Shown piece after piece: positions 32,375 to 43,266 of a stretch of DNA of 64,000 bases (its first letter is position 1; every line of letters starts with the position of its first letter). The stretch spans positions 1-64,000 of the forward strand of contig JAEQBH010004576.1 in NCBI GenBank assembly GCA_016808115.1, in the 5' to 3' direction. The translations under genes and the position numbers were made by a program. Origin of the DNA: Tetrastigma voinierianum (taxonomy: Eukaryota > Streptophyta > Magnoliopsida > Vitales > Vitaceae). The notes below the pieces were generated by a model. The model had not been told where the DNA came from and searched no databases. It was given only the letters and a program-made list of their open reading frames with translations.

Positions 32375-33225
32375 TAGATGTCGCGGACTCGACCCTTCAA
32401 AGTTTATACTCCGTCCTTCGTCCCGTCCTCCTCTAGACCTTCGTCAACATCTTCTATGCTACAGTCATCTCCTACTCCTATTCCGCAACCATCTGATGAT
32501 CTACCTATTGTCATTCTGAAGGTACTGCCGCCTCTAACTCACATCCTATTTATAATTTTCTCGCCATCGCTTATCTTTACCTTACTTTGCCTTTGTTTCC
32601 ACTCGTTTCGCCTCTACCCTTAAAAACACTAGTGAGGCTCTCTCTCATCCGGCGAAATAGGCAATGGTTGAGGAAATGGATGCTCTTTACTCTAATTCCA
32701 TGGAGTTTATCGCTTCTTCCTCCCGCAAGTCTCCCGCTGGGTTTGCCAAGCCGGTTATAGTGAAGGTGGGACCCGAGAAGCCGTTGACGGCCAAGGCTTC
32801 CGTCAATGCTAAGGGGTACATTCAACAATATGACCTGCTCTATGATACTTTTCTCGATGGCCTAGATCGCCGTCGTTCTTTCTACGGCCGCATGCGCTCG
32901 CGACCCCTTTTCTGATATCAAGAATGTCTTCCTTCATGGTGATCTCGCCGAGGAGGTTTATATGGAGCAACCGCCTAGTTTTGTTGCTTAGAGGGAGTCT
33001 GGTTTGATATGCAAATTACGTTGTTCCTTATATGGCTCAGAATAAATTTTCTCCTGAGCTACTTCTAGTGGGTTTAGCCTGCTGGTTCGAGCTCGGGCAT
33101 GATCTCAAGCACACGCATCATTCCGCTTTTTTATCATCATACCTCTAATGACAACAGATTACTGATTTGCTTATGTGAATGACATCGTACAGCCATGTGC
33201 AAAGTGACTAGGATGGTATTTAGTA
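32375..33225 (+). pseudogene. Ale copia linker and RT, first part
   Basis: RTRPFKVYTPSFVPSSSRPS and SDDLPIVILK (32380-32520), then MVEEMDALYSNSMEFIASSS, RKSPAGFAKPVIVKVGPEKP and AKGYIQQYDLLYDTF (32664-32850), DIKNVFLHGDLAEEVYMEQP (32916-32970) and ICKLRCSLYGS. A match in order to the RT part of the 6209-8863 element. The YVDDIV block is at about 33175-33190 in a broken frame. Confidence 0.8.
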
Positions 33226-33233
33226 ATTCAAAC
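33226..33233. repeat. 8-bp target-site duplication ATTCAAAC
   Basis: Repeated exactly at 34238-34245. An 8-bp duplication is characteristic of hAT transposons. Confidence 0.9.
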
Positions 33234-34237
33234 CACAGTTATGAAAGGCGCGCCTGAGGCGCGCCTAAAGCTCAGCCCACCACTCCTCAGGAAACGCCGC
33301 CTGGGGTGAGAGGCGCAGGGGTGCGAGGCGCCGGAATCCCAGGTCCGTGCTTCAGCTTCCAATGCCGCCTCACCGTGCACGCCCTTCTTCCTCCTTCTTC
33401 CGTTTCTTCTCCTCTCTTTTTTTTTCTTTTCGCCGTCGAAAAATGGAAAATCCGGGAGAGGCGAGTCGAGAGCAAATAAGGCTCGTCTGATTCGCCGGGG
33501 GAACAAGAAGACCACTCAACCTAAAACGATCGCTTCTCTTCTTCCCGTCTTCCTCTCTTTTTCTTTTTTTTTCTATTTTCGTCGCCGAAAATGGAGAAAT
33601 CCGCAGCGGGCCACGCCGCCGGGAGAGGCGAGCCGTGAGCGTACCGCCGTCGGACGCCGTGGAAGAAGAAGATTACTACGAAACGACGCCGCTTTCAGTT
33701 ACCGTTTTTTTTAAATCGTAACACCCAAAACGACGCCGTTATGTTTTATTTTATTTTATTTTTAGAATCCACAAGCTCAAGAACGGCCGTTTTGGGCTTC
33801 CAAAGAACCAAACGACGCTGCTTTAGGTGTCTCAATTTTTAAGCCCTATAAAACCCCCCTCTTTCTCGGATTTCATCCTAAAACCCTAAAAAAAGCCTTC
33901 AAAAACACTCTCAAATCTGGTTTGAAGAGGGAAGAAGAAGAAGACTATGAATTTTGTGATGATAGGAAACACTAATGATGTTTGTTATTTTGTTTTGGAA
34001 CTTTTAATGTTTGGATGATGGGAGCAATTATTGCATCGTTGATATTTCCTTTATTTTATTATTATATTTTATTATTTCATGAAAATTATAGACAATATTT
34101 AGTTAGATATATAATTTTTATTTGTATTAGGTAAGGTGCGCCTCTAATAAAAAAGCCCGCGCCTCAAGTGCGCCTTGCGCCTCAAGGCCCCAAAAGGCTT
34201 TTGCGCCTCGGTGCGCCTTGCGCCTTAAATAACTATG
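33234..34237. mobile_element. non-autonomous hAT-type DNA transposon
   Basis: 1004 bp. The left end CACAGTTATGAAAGGCGC pairs with the right end, which in reverse complement reads CATAGTTATTTAAGGCGC, i.e. imperfect terminal inverted repeats. The subterminal regions are packed with GGCGC/GCGCC motifs on both sides (33245-33330; 34135-34225). ATTCAAAC flanks both ends exactly. There is no transposase: the frames at 33228-33515 are low-complexity GC-rich sequence. It interrupts the copia RT, whose reading (QTKDLGKLKYFLGIEV-like) resumes right after it. Confidence 0.9.
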
Positions 34238-34245
34238 ATTCAAAC

Positions 34246-35116
34246 AACACCTCTTTAGCCACTTTCAGACAAAAGACTTAGGAAAACTCAAGTATTTTTT
34301 AGGCATTGAGGTAGCTTAGTCTAATTATGGAATGGTTATTTCTCAAAGGAAGTATACCTTGGATATATCAAGTGTATTAATCGATATGTTGGATCGTAAG
34401 CTCCGTAGACACCCTACGATCCGAACGCCGTTGCGTCGTGTCGGGGATTTTTTCAAGATCCAATGTAAGATATCGACTACTCAGAAGAATCGAACTATCT
34501 CGCTTATCACTGACTCTGACATTTCTTTCCCGTGAGTGTAGTTAGTCGCTCCTACAATCACCTCAGTGGATAGCCATCGGGATGCTATTCCGCTATATCG
34601 TGCCACCAGTCAAGGGTCAGACAGTAACGTGCAGGTCATACCCATATTGTCAAGCTACAAGGATGCAGATCGGGCAAAGCTCACCATAGATGAACATTCT
34701 ACATCGTGGTATTGTTTGTTCATCGAGGTAACTTAATATCTCTAACAAGAAGAACAAGATGTAATAAAGCGCATCTAGCCGAAGTCAAAGATTTAGCCAT
34801 GGCTTTGAAGAACACGCTAACTCATATTAATAAACATCTCCTTCAAAAGCTAAGATTTGGGAAGGATGAACAGATGAAGCTTATATGTGATAATCAAGCC
34901 GCCTTGCATATTTCATCTAACCTAGTTTTCCATGAGAGGACTAAGCACATCGAAGTGGATTGCCACTTTATCAGAGAGACGATTGCATCGGGATGAATGA
35001 CTACTAGTTTTGTCAACTCTAATGATATCTTCACTAAGTCTCTTAGAGGTCCTAGGATAAAGTATATATGTGACAAGCTTGGTGCTTTTGACCTATATGC
35101 TCTATCTTAAGGGGGA
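34246..35116 (+). pseudogene. Ale copia RT end and RNase H
   Basis: RQKT and KYFLGIEV-like bits (34270-34315), MVISQRKYTLDISSVLIDML (34332-34390), then RNase H: AHLAEVKDLAMAL (34770-34805, normally SSAEAEYRAMA), LQKLRFGKDEQMKLICDNQA (34850-34905), HERTKHIEVDCHFIRETIAS (34932-34994), FTKSLRGPRIKYICDKLGAF and DLYALS before the stop (35105). One in-frame stop (GSG*MTT) lies near 34996. Confidence 0.85.
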
Positions 35117-35118
35117 GT

Positions 35119-35279
35119 GTTAAGCTTTAGTCTCCTAATCTATTTAAGATTCTTTTCCTTCTCTGCTTTGTCTCTAATTGTCTACAACTATTTCCTTTTT
35201 TCCCTAACACTAGAGTATAAATATGTATGTTTTCTCCTTTGTAAATTAGTGAGAATACAAAATTCATTTTCTCTCAACA
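35119..35279 (+). repeat. 3' LTR of the plus-strand Ale copia
   Basis: 161 bp, TGTTAAGCTTTAGTCTCC...TTTTCTCTCAACA, preceded by the PPT AAGGGGGAG. It contains GAGTATAAATATG. Clearly the same family as 6209-6377 and 8695-8863. Confidence 0.9.
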
Positions 35280-35719
35280 AACCCCAAAAGAACTTCCTTA
35301 GCTATTCTTTTATTTTGTAATTTAGTAATGTATACCTAGTGAATGAAATCAATTCATTAAGACTTAGTATTTTGAAGATTTTCATTACTTTTTGGAAGTT
35401 GAAATTAAATTTGCAGCAATTTCCTGTTTGAGAATTTATCAAAGAAAAGTGTGCAATCTTTTTTTTTTTTTATAATTAGAAGTCAAATCTATTTCTTATT
35501 TAGGGCTTTTTATTGGTTCATGATTGAATTTGATTGATAAACTGTTCATTATTTCATGATTGAATTTGACTAGTAAATTTTTCATGGGCTCATGATTATA
35601 TTTGATTAGTAAACTGTTCCTTGAACTACACAACCTTGATTTATTTTTTCTTTTTAGCACTTCATGACATATTTAAATTGACCCAATCATGCACATGTAT
35701 CTATTTCTTATGGCACTAG

Positions 35720-35781
35720 ATCCCACATCTGAGATAAGGCATGCAAATTTAGGTGATTGGCAAGAGGAAGTCTATCAAAAG
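35720..35781 (+). CDS. MED15: MED15 exon 5
   Basis: DPTSEIRHANLGDWQEEVYQ then K, with an ACTAG acceptor (35719) and GTAATG donor (35782). Plant MED15 has a STAQTGHAN..DWQEEVYQK block here. With the 27602 donor the junction gives a TAT codon and keeps the frame. Confidence 0.85.
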
Positions 35782-36569
35782 GTAATGCTTTTTTTTTTTT
35801 TTTTCTACATTATATGCTGATGAATTTCTTAATGTTGTATCCCATTTTTTCATTTATACCTTATGTGGTCTGATTATGTCACTACTTCTTTGATGTTTTG
35901 TAATGTTTACAAAATTTAATTGTTTTGTGCTTGTCCCAAACTTAGGTCCTTTTGCAGTTCATGTGCAACACCTAGACAACTCAAGACCTTTTCAATGTTG
36001 ATAAGTCTACCGTTCCCACACCTTAGCTTGCTAGGCTAGCTAAACACGTGACATGAAGTTAGGATGACAATTAAAGGTAGCTCTTAAGGAAAGGGAAATT
36101 TTTGGCATTGCCTGAAAAGTCTCACGGGGCTTGGAGATGCAACTCTTGGTGTTCTCCTAGGTTCCTTAAGCAAAATGATTTACCTGCGCTATCTAATGTG
36201 CTTATGGAACTCTTTGGAACCTTGGAGGGTTCCTTACGAATCAAGAACATTCTAGACTAACTTAGACACTACCTATGTACAAGTATATACATGGAAGAGT
36301 GTAGAAATCCCCATAATGCTCAGGACCTTCCATTCTTCTCTAGAGCTGTGTAGAACTACGCCATGATTCTCTAGGACCTTTCACACACTTTTTGGAGCTA
36401 TGTAGGCTCCTTTAGTCTTTTGGAACCTTCTGCCCTTGTATATAAGCCTAAGAAAGGGAGTTAGTTGGAACAAGTTGGTGACAGTAAGAGGAGTTAATGA
36501 AAATCAAAATTTATCATAATGTCTTTTATGGATTATCAAACCAATGAAAACAAAAACATGCATTAGTAT

Positions 36570-36851
36570 TGTTAAATGGTAGCTCTCACCAAGGCAAGTT
36601 TTGTAGGATTTGGATTTTAATATGAATGTGCGCTGCTTTGCCCTCGTGCAGCGCATGCTCGCATGTAGAGTCGAAAAAACCAAATAGGAGTCCTTCATGG
36701 CCTTTCTAATCACCAAGTGGAGGAATAAATTGCGAGGTGAAGCAGGGCCCAGACATCTGTCAAACCAGGGCTCGATACCATGTTAAATGACTAACTCTGT
36801 GAAACTCAAGCTTATGAGTTTGAATTTAATATGAATATCATACATTTAACA
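36570..36851 (-). mobile_element. TRIM retrotransposon, copy 3 (minus)
   Basis: 282 bp. In minus sense the 5' repeat is 36851-36781 (TGTTAAATGTATGATATTCA...TCATTTAACA), followed by the primer site TGGTATCGAGCC (36780-36769); the 3' repeat is about 36640-36570. AGTAT at 36565-36569 is repeated exactly at 36852-36856. Same family as copies 1 and 2, in intron 5. Confidence 0.88.
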
Positions 36852-37015
36852 AGTATAAAAGAGCAATATCTGTAAGAGTTTTGTCTATAGAAACAAGCTT
36901 TTCAAACTAAAATTAATTAAATCTAAGGCCTTTTTGTAATATGGAAAGTTTTCAAGATCCTCACCCTAAAGAATCATAGCTTTAAATCATTAACATGATC
37001 ACTTTTATCTTGCAG

Positions 37016-37086
37016 ATTAAGGATTTGGACTGTACTTATCAGAATTGATTCAAATCTTTAAGAAGGTTGCTGCTAGGTATCAGGAG
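37016..37086 (+). pseudogene. MED15: MED15 exon 6, frameshifted
   Basis: Starts IKDLD after a CTTGCAG acceptor, then only another frame gives YLSELIQIFKKVAARYQE, which matches plant MED15 IKAMKE.YLP(D/E)LNEMYQ.IA.K.QQ. The exon is 71 bases, so the frame is lost near 37030. Donor GTACTC at 37087; the second frame joins exon 7 correctly. Confidence 0.8.
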
Positions 37087-37255
37087 GTACTCTACAAGTA
37101 TCCACCTTTGCAATTCACTATGTAAATGTTTTGCATTTTCATGAAAATTATGCTTCTTTCCACTATTCCCTTTTGGGTTTCTTTCTTTTTTTTTTTTCTT
37201 TATTTTTATATTTTTAGGTATTAAGAATGACCATATCTTTCTGACTGTTCTCCAG

Positions 37256-38396
37256 CTTGTCTCTCGTCCTCAACAACCAATAGGAGATCAATCTCAGAAG
37301 TTAAAAGATCTAATCTCAACACTGGAGTTTCTTATAAAATTTGTACAGGTGCCGAAAACTAGTATTTCACTTGGTTTGAAGGAGAAATTGGACAAGGTGG
37401 AGAATTTTATAATTGGTATTATAAATTCAAATTGGTCCAGAAAGCCTAATTCTTCTTCTCAGAAAAAAGAACTTCCCATGCCTGATATGCACTCCTTGCA
37501 GCAGTCAATGCCACCACAATCTCAAACGCCTCAAACAAAGTGTGATTCGCAGCCTATGATGTTAAATAGTACTGTAACATCTGTGCAGAAGAACAATGTG
37601 AACAACTTGCACTATGATACACAGAAAAACATAATAAATCTGCAACAACTGTTGCAAATCAAACTCGCAACAATTACATACGAGTGAAACCATCACAACA
37701 GGATTCTGTAGAGGTCTCCCCATATTCATGTAAGCGCTTTATGAAATCGTGAATGAAATGTTTTGTCATAAAAGTAATGTGAATATTCACGACATTCATC
37801 TTAAGGTTTGGATTCTACATTATACAACAGAAAGAACTGCCAATGGCAGATACAAAATGAATAATGACAATTTACAACAGCATGAGGTGCAGCAGCAGCT
37901 GATGAAAAAGAAAGAAGGGAGCATGCAACCTGTACAGTTGGGCATCTGTAAGATGCCACAGAATACAATGAATAAAGAAAATGAGTTAAAGGTCAAGCAA
38001 TTTTTGGATTTTGCCCCAGGCATCCTACAACATCGCTCAGGAAGTCAGCATTCGGTGTATAATCAGCATCAGTTGAAGTCTCGAGGTTCCTTTGGTTCTT
38101 TGCCCCAACTCCTTCAGCCTGCTTCTGATCAGATTTCTCAAAGTTCTTCTCCACAGACTGATCAAGAAAATATAATAGTTTCTTCCAACAAAACTGAAAC
38201 CTCTTTGAAAGCTGTAGATTCTCCGTCCAATGTGCCTTCTCCTTTAACCCCCTTTTCACAGTCTCCTATGCTTGGAGACATTGGAGGTCAACAAGTAACC
38301 AGTCCAATGGGACTAGCAGCATCCCTTGTTATCAGCACTCCTGGAATATCATCTTCATCCTTGCTCGAAGAGCCTCTTCAGCACTTAATTGAATTA
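37256..38396 (+). pseudogene. MED15: MED15 exon 7 (long Ser/Pro/Gln region), frameshifted
   Basis: Begins LVSRPQQPIGDQSQKLKDLI after a TCCAG acceptor, then STLEFLIKFVQVPKTSISLG, LKEKLDKVENFIIGIINSNW and MPDMHSLQQSMPPQSQTPQ, to a TGA at 37685. Homology resumes in another frame from about 37749: VQQQLMKKKEG, QLKSRGSFGSLPQLLQPASD, QISQSSSPQTDQENIIVSS, PSPLTPFSQSPMLGDIG, VISTPGISSSSLLEEPLQHL then IEL, then a GTCAGT donor. It tracks plant MED15 closely in order. At least one frameshift in 37640-37750. Confidence 0.88.
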
Positions 38397-38512
38397 GTCA
38401 GTCTAAGCGGATATGTTTTCTGCTTCAATTATTTTGGATTATGCTCTTCATCGCTTCTGCTAGGCAGTGAGTGCTGGTATCAATAACAAATTTTTAACTT
38501 GTTCAATTACAG

Positions 38513-38848
38513 GTGAAATCAATGTCTGATGAAGCATTGCGTGCTTCTGTTAATGACATCGATTCAGTTGTTAACCTGGATGATGCAACAGCAGGATCAT
38601 TATCAGGAAATGGGGCAGCAGCTGCAATTGGTGAGGATTTGTCAGCAACAACCAAAATCTGTTTGGAAGCAAGAGAGTTTGGTGGCCAGGATGGAACTGC
38701 TGGAATAATGAAAATGAACCGCTGTGTAACTGCAGCACCGTTGTTTCTATCTGGTGGCAGACGTGATAGAATAAAGCGATTTGCTGATTCAGATACATCT
38801 GACATGATGTTGAGTGTGACATTCCGCATGAAGAAACCTAAGCTCGAG
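38513..38848 (+). CDS. MED15: MED15 exon 8
   Basis: 112 codons, no stop: VKSMSDEALRASVNDIDSVV, then GNGAAAAIGEDLSATTKIC, EAREFGGQDGTAGIMKMNRC, DSDTSDMMLSVTFRMKKPKL then E. This aligns residue by residue with the plant MED15 block VKS.S..AL.ASV.DI.SVV.M.D..AGSAPG.GSRAA.GEDL....... Acceptor TTACAG at 38512, donor GTATTG at 38849. A well-preserved exon. Confidence 0.93.
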
Positions 38849-39228
38849 GTATTGCAACTCTGGTTGTACTTTGTCATGATCAGGTGCACTAGGCAAGCAT
38901 ATAATTTCATGCAATAATAACAGCATCAATTTGACATAGCATTGCACCGTAGTTGATTTGCACCATATTATCACCATCAATTTGCGTTTTTCTTGCCTGA
39001 ATTATCCATCACCCAACAACCCTGTCTTGCGATTTTGGTATTCCAAAAGCCATTTACTCAGTTGAACTTCTAATTTTAGTACCTTGAATTTTTATTTATT
39101 TATCTCTCAAAGTTGAGGAATTTATTTTCCATGATTATTTAGTTATGGATCTAAACATACTCACCTTTTCCATGCATATTTTTACATGTTGAGTGTTTTG
39201 AAAGAAAGAAGTTTTTACATGTTTTCAG

Positions 39229-39426
39229 GCCCATTATGCCCTCTTGGAAGAAATAAGGGAGATCAATCAGCGATTGGTAGACACTGTGGTAGATCTCAGT
39301 GAAGAATATATCACAGAGAATGCAGCTACTGCTCAAACTCGAGGTGGTGAAGGGACCATCGTCAAGTGTTCCTTCAGTGCTGTGGTTGCATATTCAAACT
39401 CGAAGCCTCACCAAGCTTCAGCAAAA
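39229..39426 (+). CDS. MED15: MED15 exon 9
   Basis: 66 codons: AHYALLEEIREINQRLVDTV, VDLSEEYITENA, GGEGTIVKCSFSAVVAYS, and ending QASAK. Acceptor TTTTCAG (39228), donor GTGATG (39427). This is the conserved N-ALLEEIREINQRLIDTVVDIS helix of plant MED15. No disruption seen. Confidence 0.93.
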
Positions 39427-39537
39427 GTGATGTGTTTTCATACTCTATTTTCAGCATTATCAAAATTATGTAAATTACTCTTTTCTCCTGTGCTCATTTC
39501 TGGTCTTCTCATTCTTCTATTGTGTATGGTTATGCAG

Positions 39538-39625
39538 ATGCCAATTCTGCCCTTACATTTGCTTGTTCCCAGAAATTATCCCAATTGCTCCCCCATGCTA
39601 CTGGATAAAGTTGCCTGAGGATGTA
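39538..39625 (+). pseudogene. MED15: MED15 exon 10, frameshifted
   Basis: MPILPLHLLVPRNYPNCSPM then LLDKVA and TGA. Shifting one frame gives LPEDVDGHK where plant MED15 continues DKFPVEVSKE, so a small indel lies around 39608-39614. Acceptor TATGCAG (39537); the 3' end is uncertain (GTAGAT at 39620 or GTAATT near 39637). Confidence 0.8.
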
Positions 39626-39639
39626 GATGGGCATAAATG

Positions 39640-40257
39640 TAATTTTAGTTTCATGCTTTACACACCCAAATTATTCACGGAGGAAATATATGCACCACCT
39701 GACAATTCTTTGTTCACTTTGGATAGGAGCCATAGTTTCATCACTGTGATAGTGTGTCTGCATTTCCATCCCCAACTTTTTGACGCTCACAAACTAATGC
39801 TACTTGCTCTCTCTCTCTCTCAAACCTCAATATTAAGGAAACTTACTAGCCCTGCATTGCAAAAATGGGAAAGACCATTGGAACATGATCTCACCCCAAG
39901 AACCATGTCTTTATTATCAGCACAGTACTCAAACTATGGGACCTACCATTCTTTAGTGGAAGTGCCTGCCAGCTGAGCTGTGCATGAGGCACCTATCTAA
40001 CTCATTGTTCTGAATGCACAAACACCAATTGTGAACTGTGAGAGTGCTGGCTTTGTCACAGTCTACAAATCGGTATGTCTTTCCAAATCTTGCAATTTTG
40101 TGGCAAGATGCACTTTTCAGTTTTCTTGTCTGTGAAATTTTACAAACTTTCTGCCTTTATTTTGAGCCTTTTTACCCCAAATATTTAGAACTATGAAAAT
40201 GTTTAGAAATACCCAGCAACACGGCATGTTTGCTGGCGGCTATTCTGAAAAATGTTT
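39640..40257. other. MED15 intron 10, left part
   Basis: Non-coding AT-rich sequence between exon 10 and the truncated copia. No supported feature. Confidence 0.4.
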
Positions 40258-40920
40258 AGAATGTGTTCTTGACATCTGTTTGATGTAAAGACCATGATTG
40301 AGATGCAGCAAGGGCTAGAATGGTTCGTACAGTGGTCATCTTAGCTACTGGTGCAAAGGTCTCATCATAGTATGGGCCATACTCTTGCTTGTTGCCAAGA
40401 ACTACCAACCAAGCCTTATTCGTTGTCTATCGATCCATCAAAACGAAGATTGATAGAAAACACAAAATTACTACCAAGGGGTTTCATAGATGGAGGACAT
40501 GGAATAACATCCCAGATTTGGTTTTCTTCAAGTGCAAGAAGTTTTGTTTCAATAGCTTTCTTCCAACACTCATTCTCCATTGCCTATTTATAAGATGTGG
40601 GGATAGGAATAGATGGCAAGGTGGCTGTCAATGATAAAGGAGGGTGACCTTCCCTATTTGGTGATGCTGGATTTGCAGTCTTTATTTTGAGAGGAGCCAA
40701 AATTACAATTGTTGAAATAGGATCAACATTCGAGGAATGACTTAGGGTCCATGTGGTGCGAGGTGGTGACATGCAGCGATACACTATAAAAGCAGAAGGT
40801 GATATATCTATAGTAGAGTTAGTAAACAATGGAAAAATAGAAAACGAAGGAGGAGACTCATTGTGAGTGGAAAAGAAATATTGATTTTGAAAAATAAATT
40901 ACATTTCAAGAAACTCGAAT
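40258..40920 (-). pseudogene. copia linker and RT N-terminal part
   Basis: In minus sense: STIVILAPLKIKTANPASPN (40730-40670), AMENECWKKAIETKLLALEE (40590-40530), IWDVIPCPPSMKPLGSNFVF (40520-40460), QEYGPYYDETFAPVAKMTTV (40400-40340) and ILALAASQSWSLH. This is copia RT from A...E...A...EL.AL..N.TW.LV to TF(S/A)PVAK...VR.LL..AA. Broken frames. The beginning of the MDVKNAFL motif is present, then it ends. Confidence 0.8.
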
Positions 40921-40924
40921 ACGG

Positions 40925-43266
40925 CGTGGCGCCCAAACCAGGGGTCGATTAATGACTGTCAACCCACGAAATTCTTGTGGATTTCGGGTAACCAAATACC
41001 ACACTATTGTGTTCCATATTTTCCGCAAAAAATCAAATGAGTCCTCGCTTTGTTGGGGGCTACGCGATATAAGCCTGTACTCTTGGCGTATCATGACCCA
41101 TCAGGGTTTCAGCGAGTAGTAATGACCGCACGGGTTTCATCTTGTCCCATATCTGATATACAGCTATATCACAGTAGTCCATAGGTTTATTACAACGCGC
41201 ATCTGAACCGCATGGTGTAATCGACGACGCAAAGGCCGCCAATTTGGCTTTCTTCCTGATGAGGCCCTCTATTGGCGCGATCATTCAATCGTCATATGCG
41301 CAGTAACGGTTCCTGATGAGGTGGGCGATGCCGGTGAATAAGTTCTTCCAGGACTACTCCAGCACCAGGTGCCCGTTGATTCATTTCGCGAGTGGTAAAA
41401 ACGATTCTTTATAGATGTTTGTGCCCTTGATTGTAGGGAGATGTGGGCTCTTTGTCTTATGTGCGGGATGCTGGCGACTCTCACATAATATTAGTGTGAA
41501 AACCGTCCATTGTATTCCATCGATGACCATTTTCAAAACAAAGCTTTTTGTTTTTATAAATCAAATCCATTGAATGACTCCGATATTCACTTTTGAACTT
41601 TCGCCAGCTAGATACATATCTAACGAGAATACGGATTTTTGCACGAAATTATCCTATCCCTACTTGTTGCTTCTTGACACAACGTATTTTTCATTTCCTT
41701 TTCTTTATCACGAGCGTGAGACTCCTTTTGGAGCGTTGTCCCGTATTAAGGCCCCGCATCAAACCTAATACGGTGTCCATCTACCATGCTACTCACGACA
41801 TACCATCGAACACAGCTTGGTGGTCTCTACCATGCACTCCGCGATGTCATCGATGTCCATGCATAAAATGCAGTACATGCCATTGCATTATCTCATGCTA
41901 CATACCTGATAGATGCCATGTGCAACAATTCAAATCATACTTCATGCCAAGTATCATGGATAATCATATTTAATACATATAATTATTCCCATTTAATTTC
42001 TATATAATACAACACATAATATTGTAATAACTTCTAATCTGATAAACAGCTATTTATTCACTTTTCTGTGCATCTCGAAGCATATATTAACACGAGTATC
42101 AATCATACAAACAAGGATAACTTGGTACCTTATCAATTATGGCAAAGCAATACCCACAAAACAATCCACACATCATTTTTTGACAAGACGAAAAACACCA
42201 GGCGTGAGCACGAATGCCAAAACAACGGCATGGTTAAGTCTAGACTCAAAGAGCTTTTTGTAGAGTCTAAGAACGCATAAATCGGAGTTCAGACGAGAAA
42301 GTTATGGTCGTCCAAAGTCGAATCTGCCGATTTGCATGGGTGTCGAAGTGATGGATCGAGACGAGCACTACACCTGGCTTGACACTCGGCGGTGAGCCAC
42401 AAGCAGTTTAGGTTGAGTCCGGGAGGTGATCATCCATGGCTCACAGGCGGTTGGTTTTGACTATTGATTTGTAACCAAGGCTACACACGGGTAGCGAGAG
42501 GTCCCAATTTACGTGCCGAAACGGTCGGTCCTTGATTGTCACAAATCAAACATTACTAAGATTGAGGTTGAACCAAAATGGCCCTTACTTGGCACCACTA
42601 GGCGGAAATAACTAATGTGGAGGCACACCTTTTGGAATGTGACGAAACCGCAATTTCTGGTACGGGCATAGCTCTTGTCACGTGGACCAACTTTGTCTCT
42701 TGCCTTAGAGTGTTTGGCAGCGGTTCGCGGAGATCGCAAAGGCGATCATTCCTTTTTTTCTCCTCTCTCACTATCTCTTGACCCTCTATCTCTCCGCACT
42801 CTCCCTCAACACTCTTTCAACCCTCTCTTTGTTTTTTAGTTTCTTTTTCCTTACCACCTTACCCACGATTTTTTGATTTCCTTCAAGTGAGAGGAAGCTT
42901 CCTCTCCTCTGCTATTATCTTGCCTATGTATGCCTTTTCCATAGTCCAGTGTGTGCATGGACATGTTCTAGGTGGCACTCTCCACCTACATGGTTCTCTA
43001 TGCCGTGTGTCCTTCTCCATGGTGCCATGTTATTTTGAGTCATGCCATGTGCTTATGCCCATATCACTAGGCAGGGTGCCTCGGCGTAAATTCGCAATCT
43101 AGATTCAGTAGATTCGGCCCTGGGTAACTAGTTTTGCAAGATGAATTCAACGGTGAAGTCAGTTTAATGTAGAGATTTAGAAAATTTCAGATTTTCCACA
43201 GCCCACTATAACAACAATTTACGTTTTGCCATTTTTCGAGAAAAATTGAATTTTTCGGGTTTTACA
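40925..43266 (-). mobile_element. solo LTR in the truncated copia
   Basis: 2342 bp. The + strand starts CGTGGCGCCCAAACC (TGTGACGCCCC in the relative at 22231) and ends TTTTTCGGGTTTTACA (as at 25890-25910). No coding content. On both sides the minus strand reads copia integrase (CYDP-like GIPSC.. on the right, then SSFLKCNLFF on the left), so the element was interrupted by it. I could not find a matching 5-bp flank. Confidence 0.65.

Larger units (their letters stand above)
29950..35279 (+). mobile_element. Ale/Retrofit-like copia, plus strand, split by a hAT element
   Basis: Plus-sense gag (30070-30480), protease-integrase (31000-32300), linker (32375-32530), RT (32650-33225, resuming 34246), RNase H (34500-35080), PPT AAGGGGGAG (35110-35118) and 3' LTR 35119-35279. 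No 5' LTR was found. The LTR is the same family as 6209-6377. AACCC follows the LTR, but without the 5' end its duplicate cannot be tested. Every domain is frame-broken. Confidence 0.8.

Noticed and set aside
34706..34996. Independent plant gene from the 96-codon plus-strand frame
   Set aside because: It is the RNase H of an Ale-type copia (CDNQAALHIS, HERTKHIEVDCHF) lying between RT remnants and a PPT plus LTR.
37820..38023. Cys/Ser-rich small secreted protein on the minus strand
   Set aside because: It is the antisense of MED15 exon 7 CAG/CAA-rich sequence.
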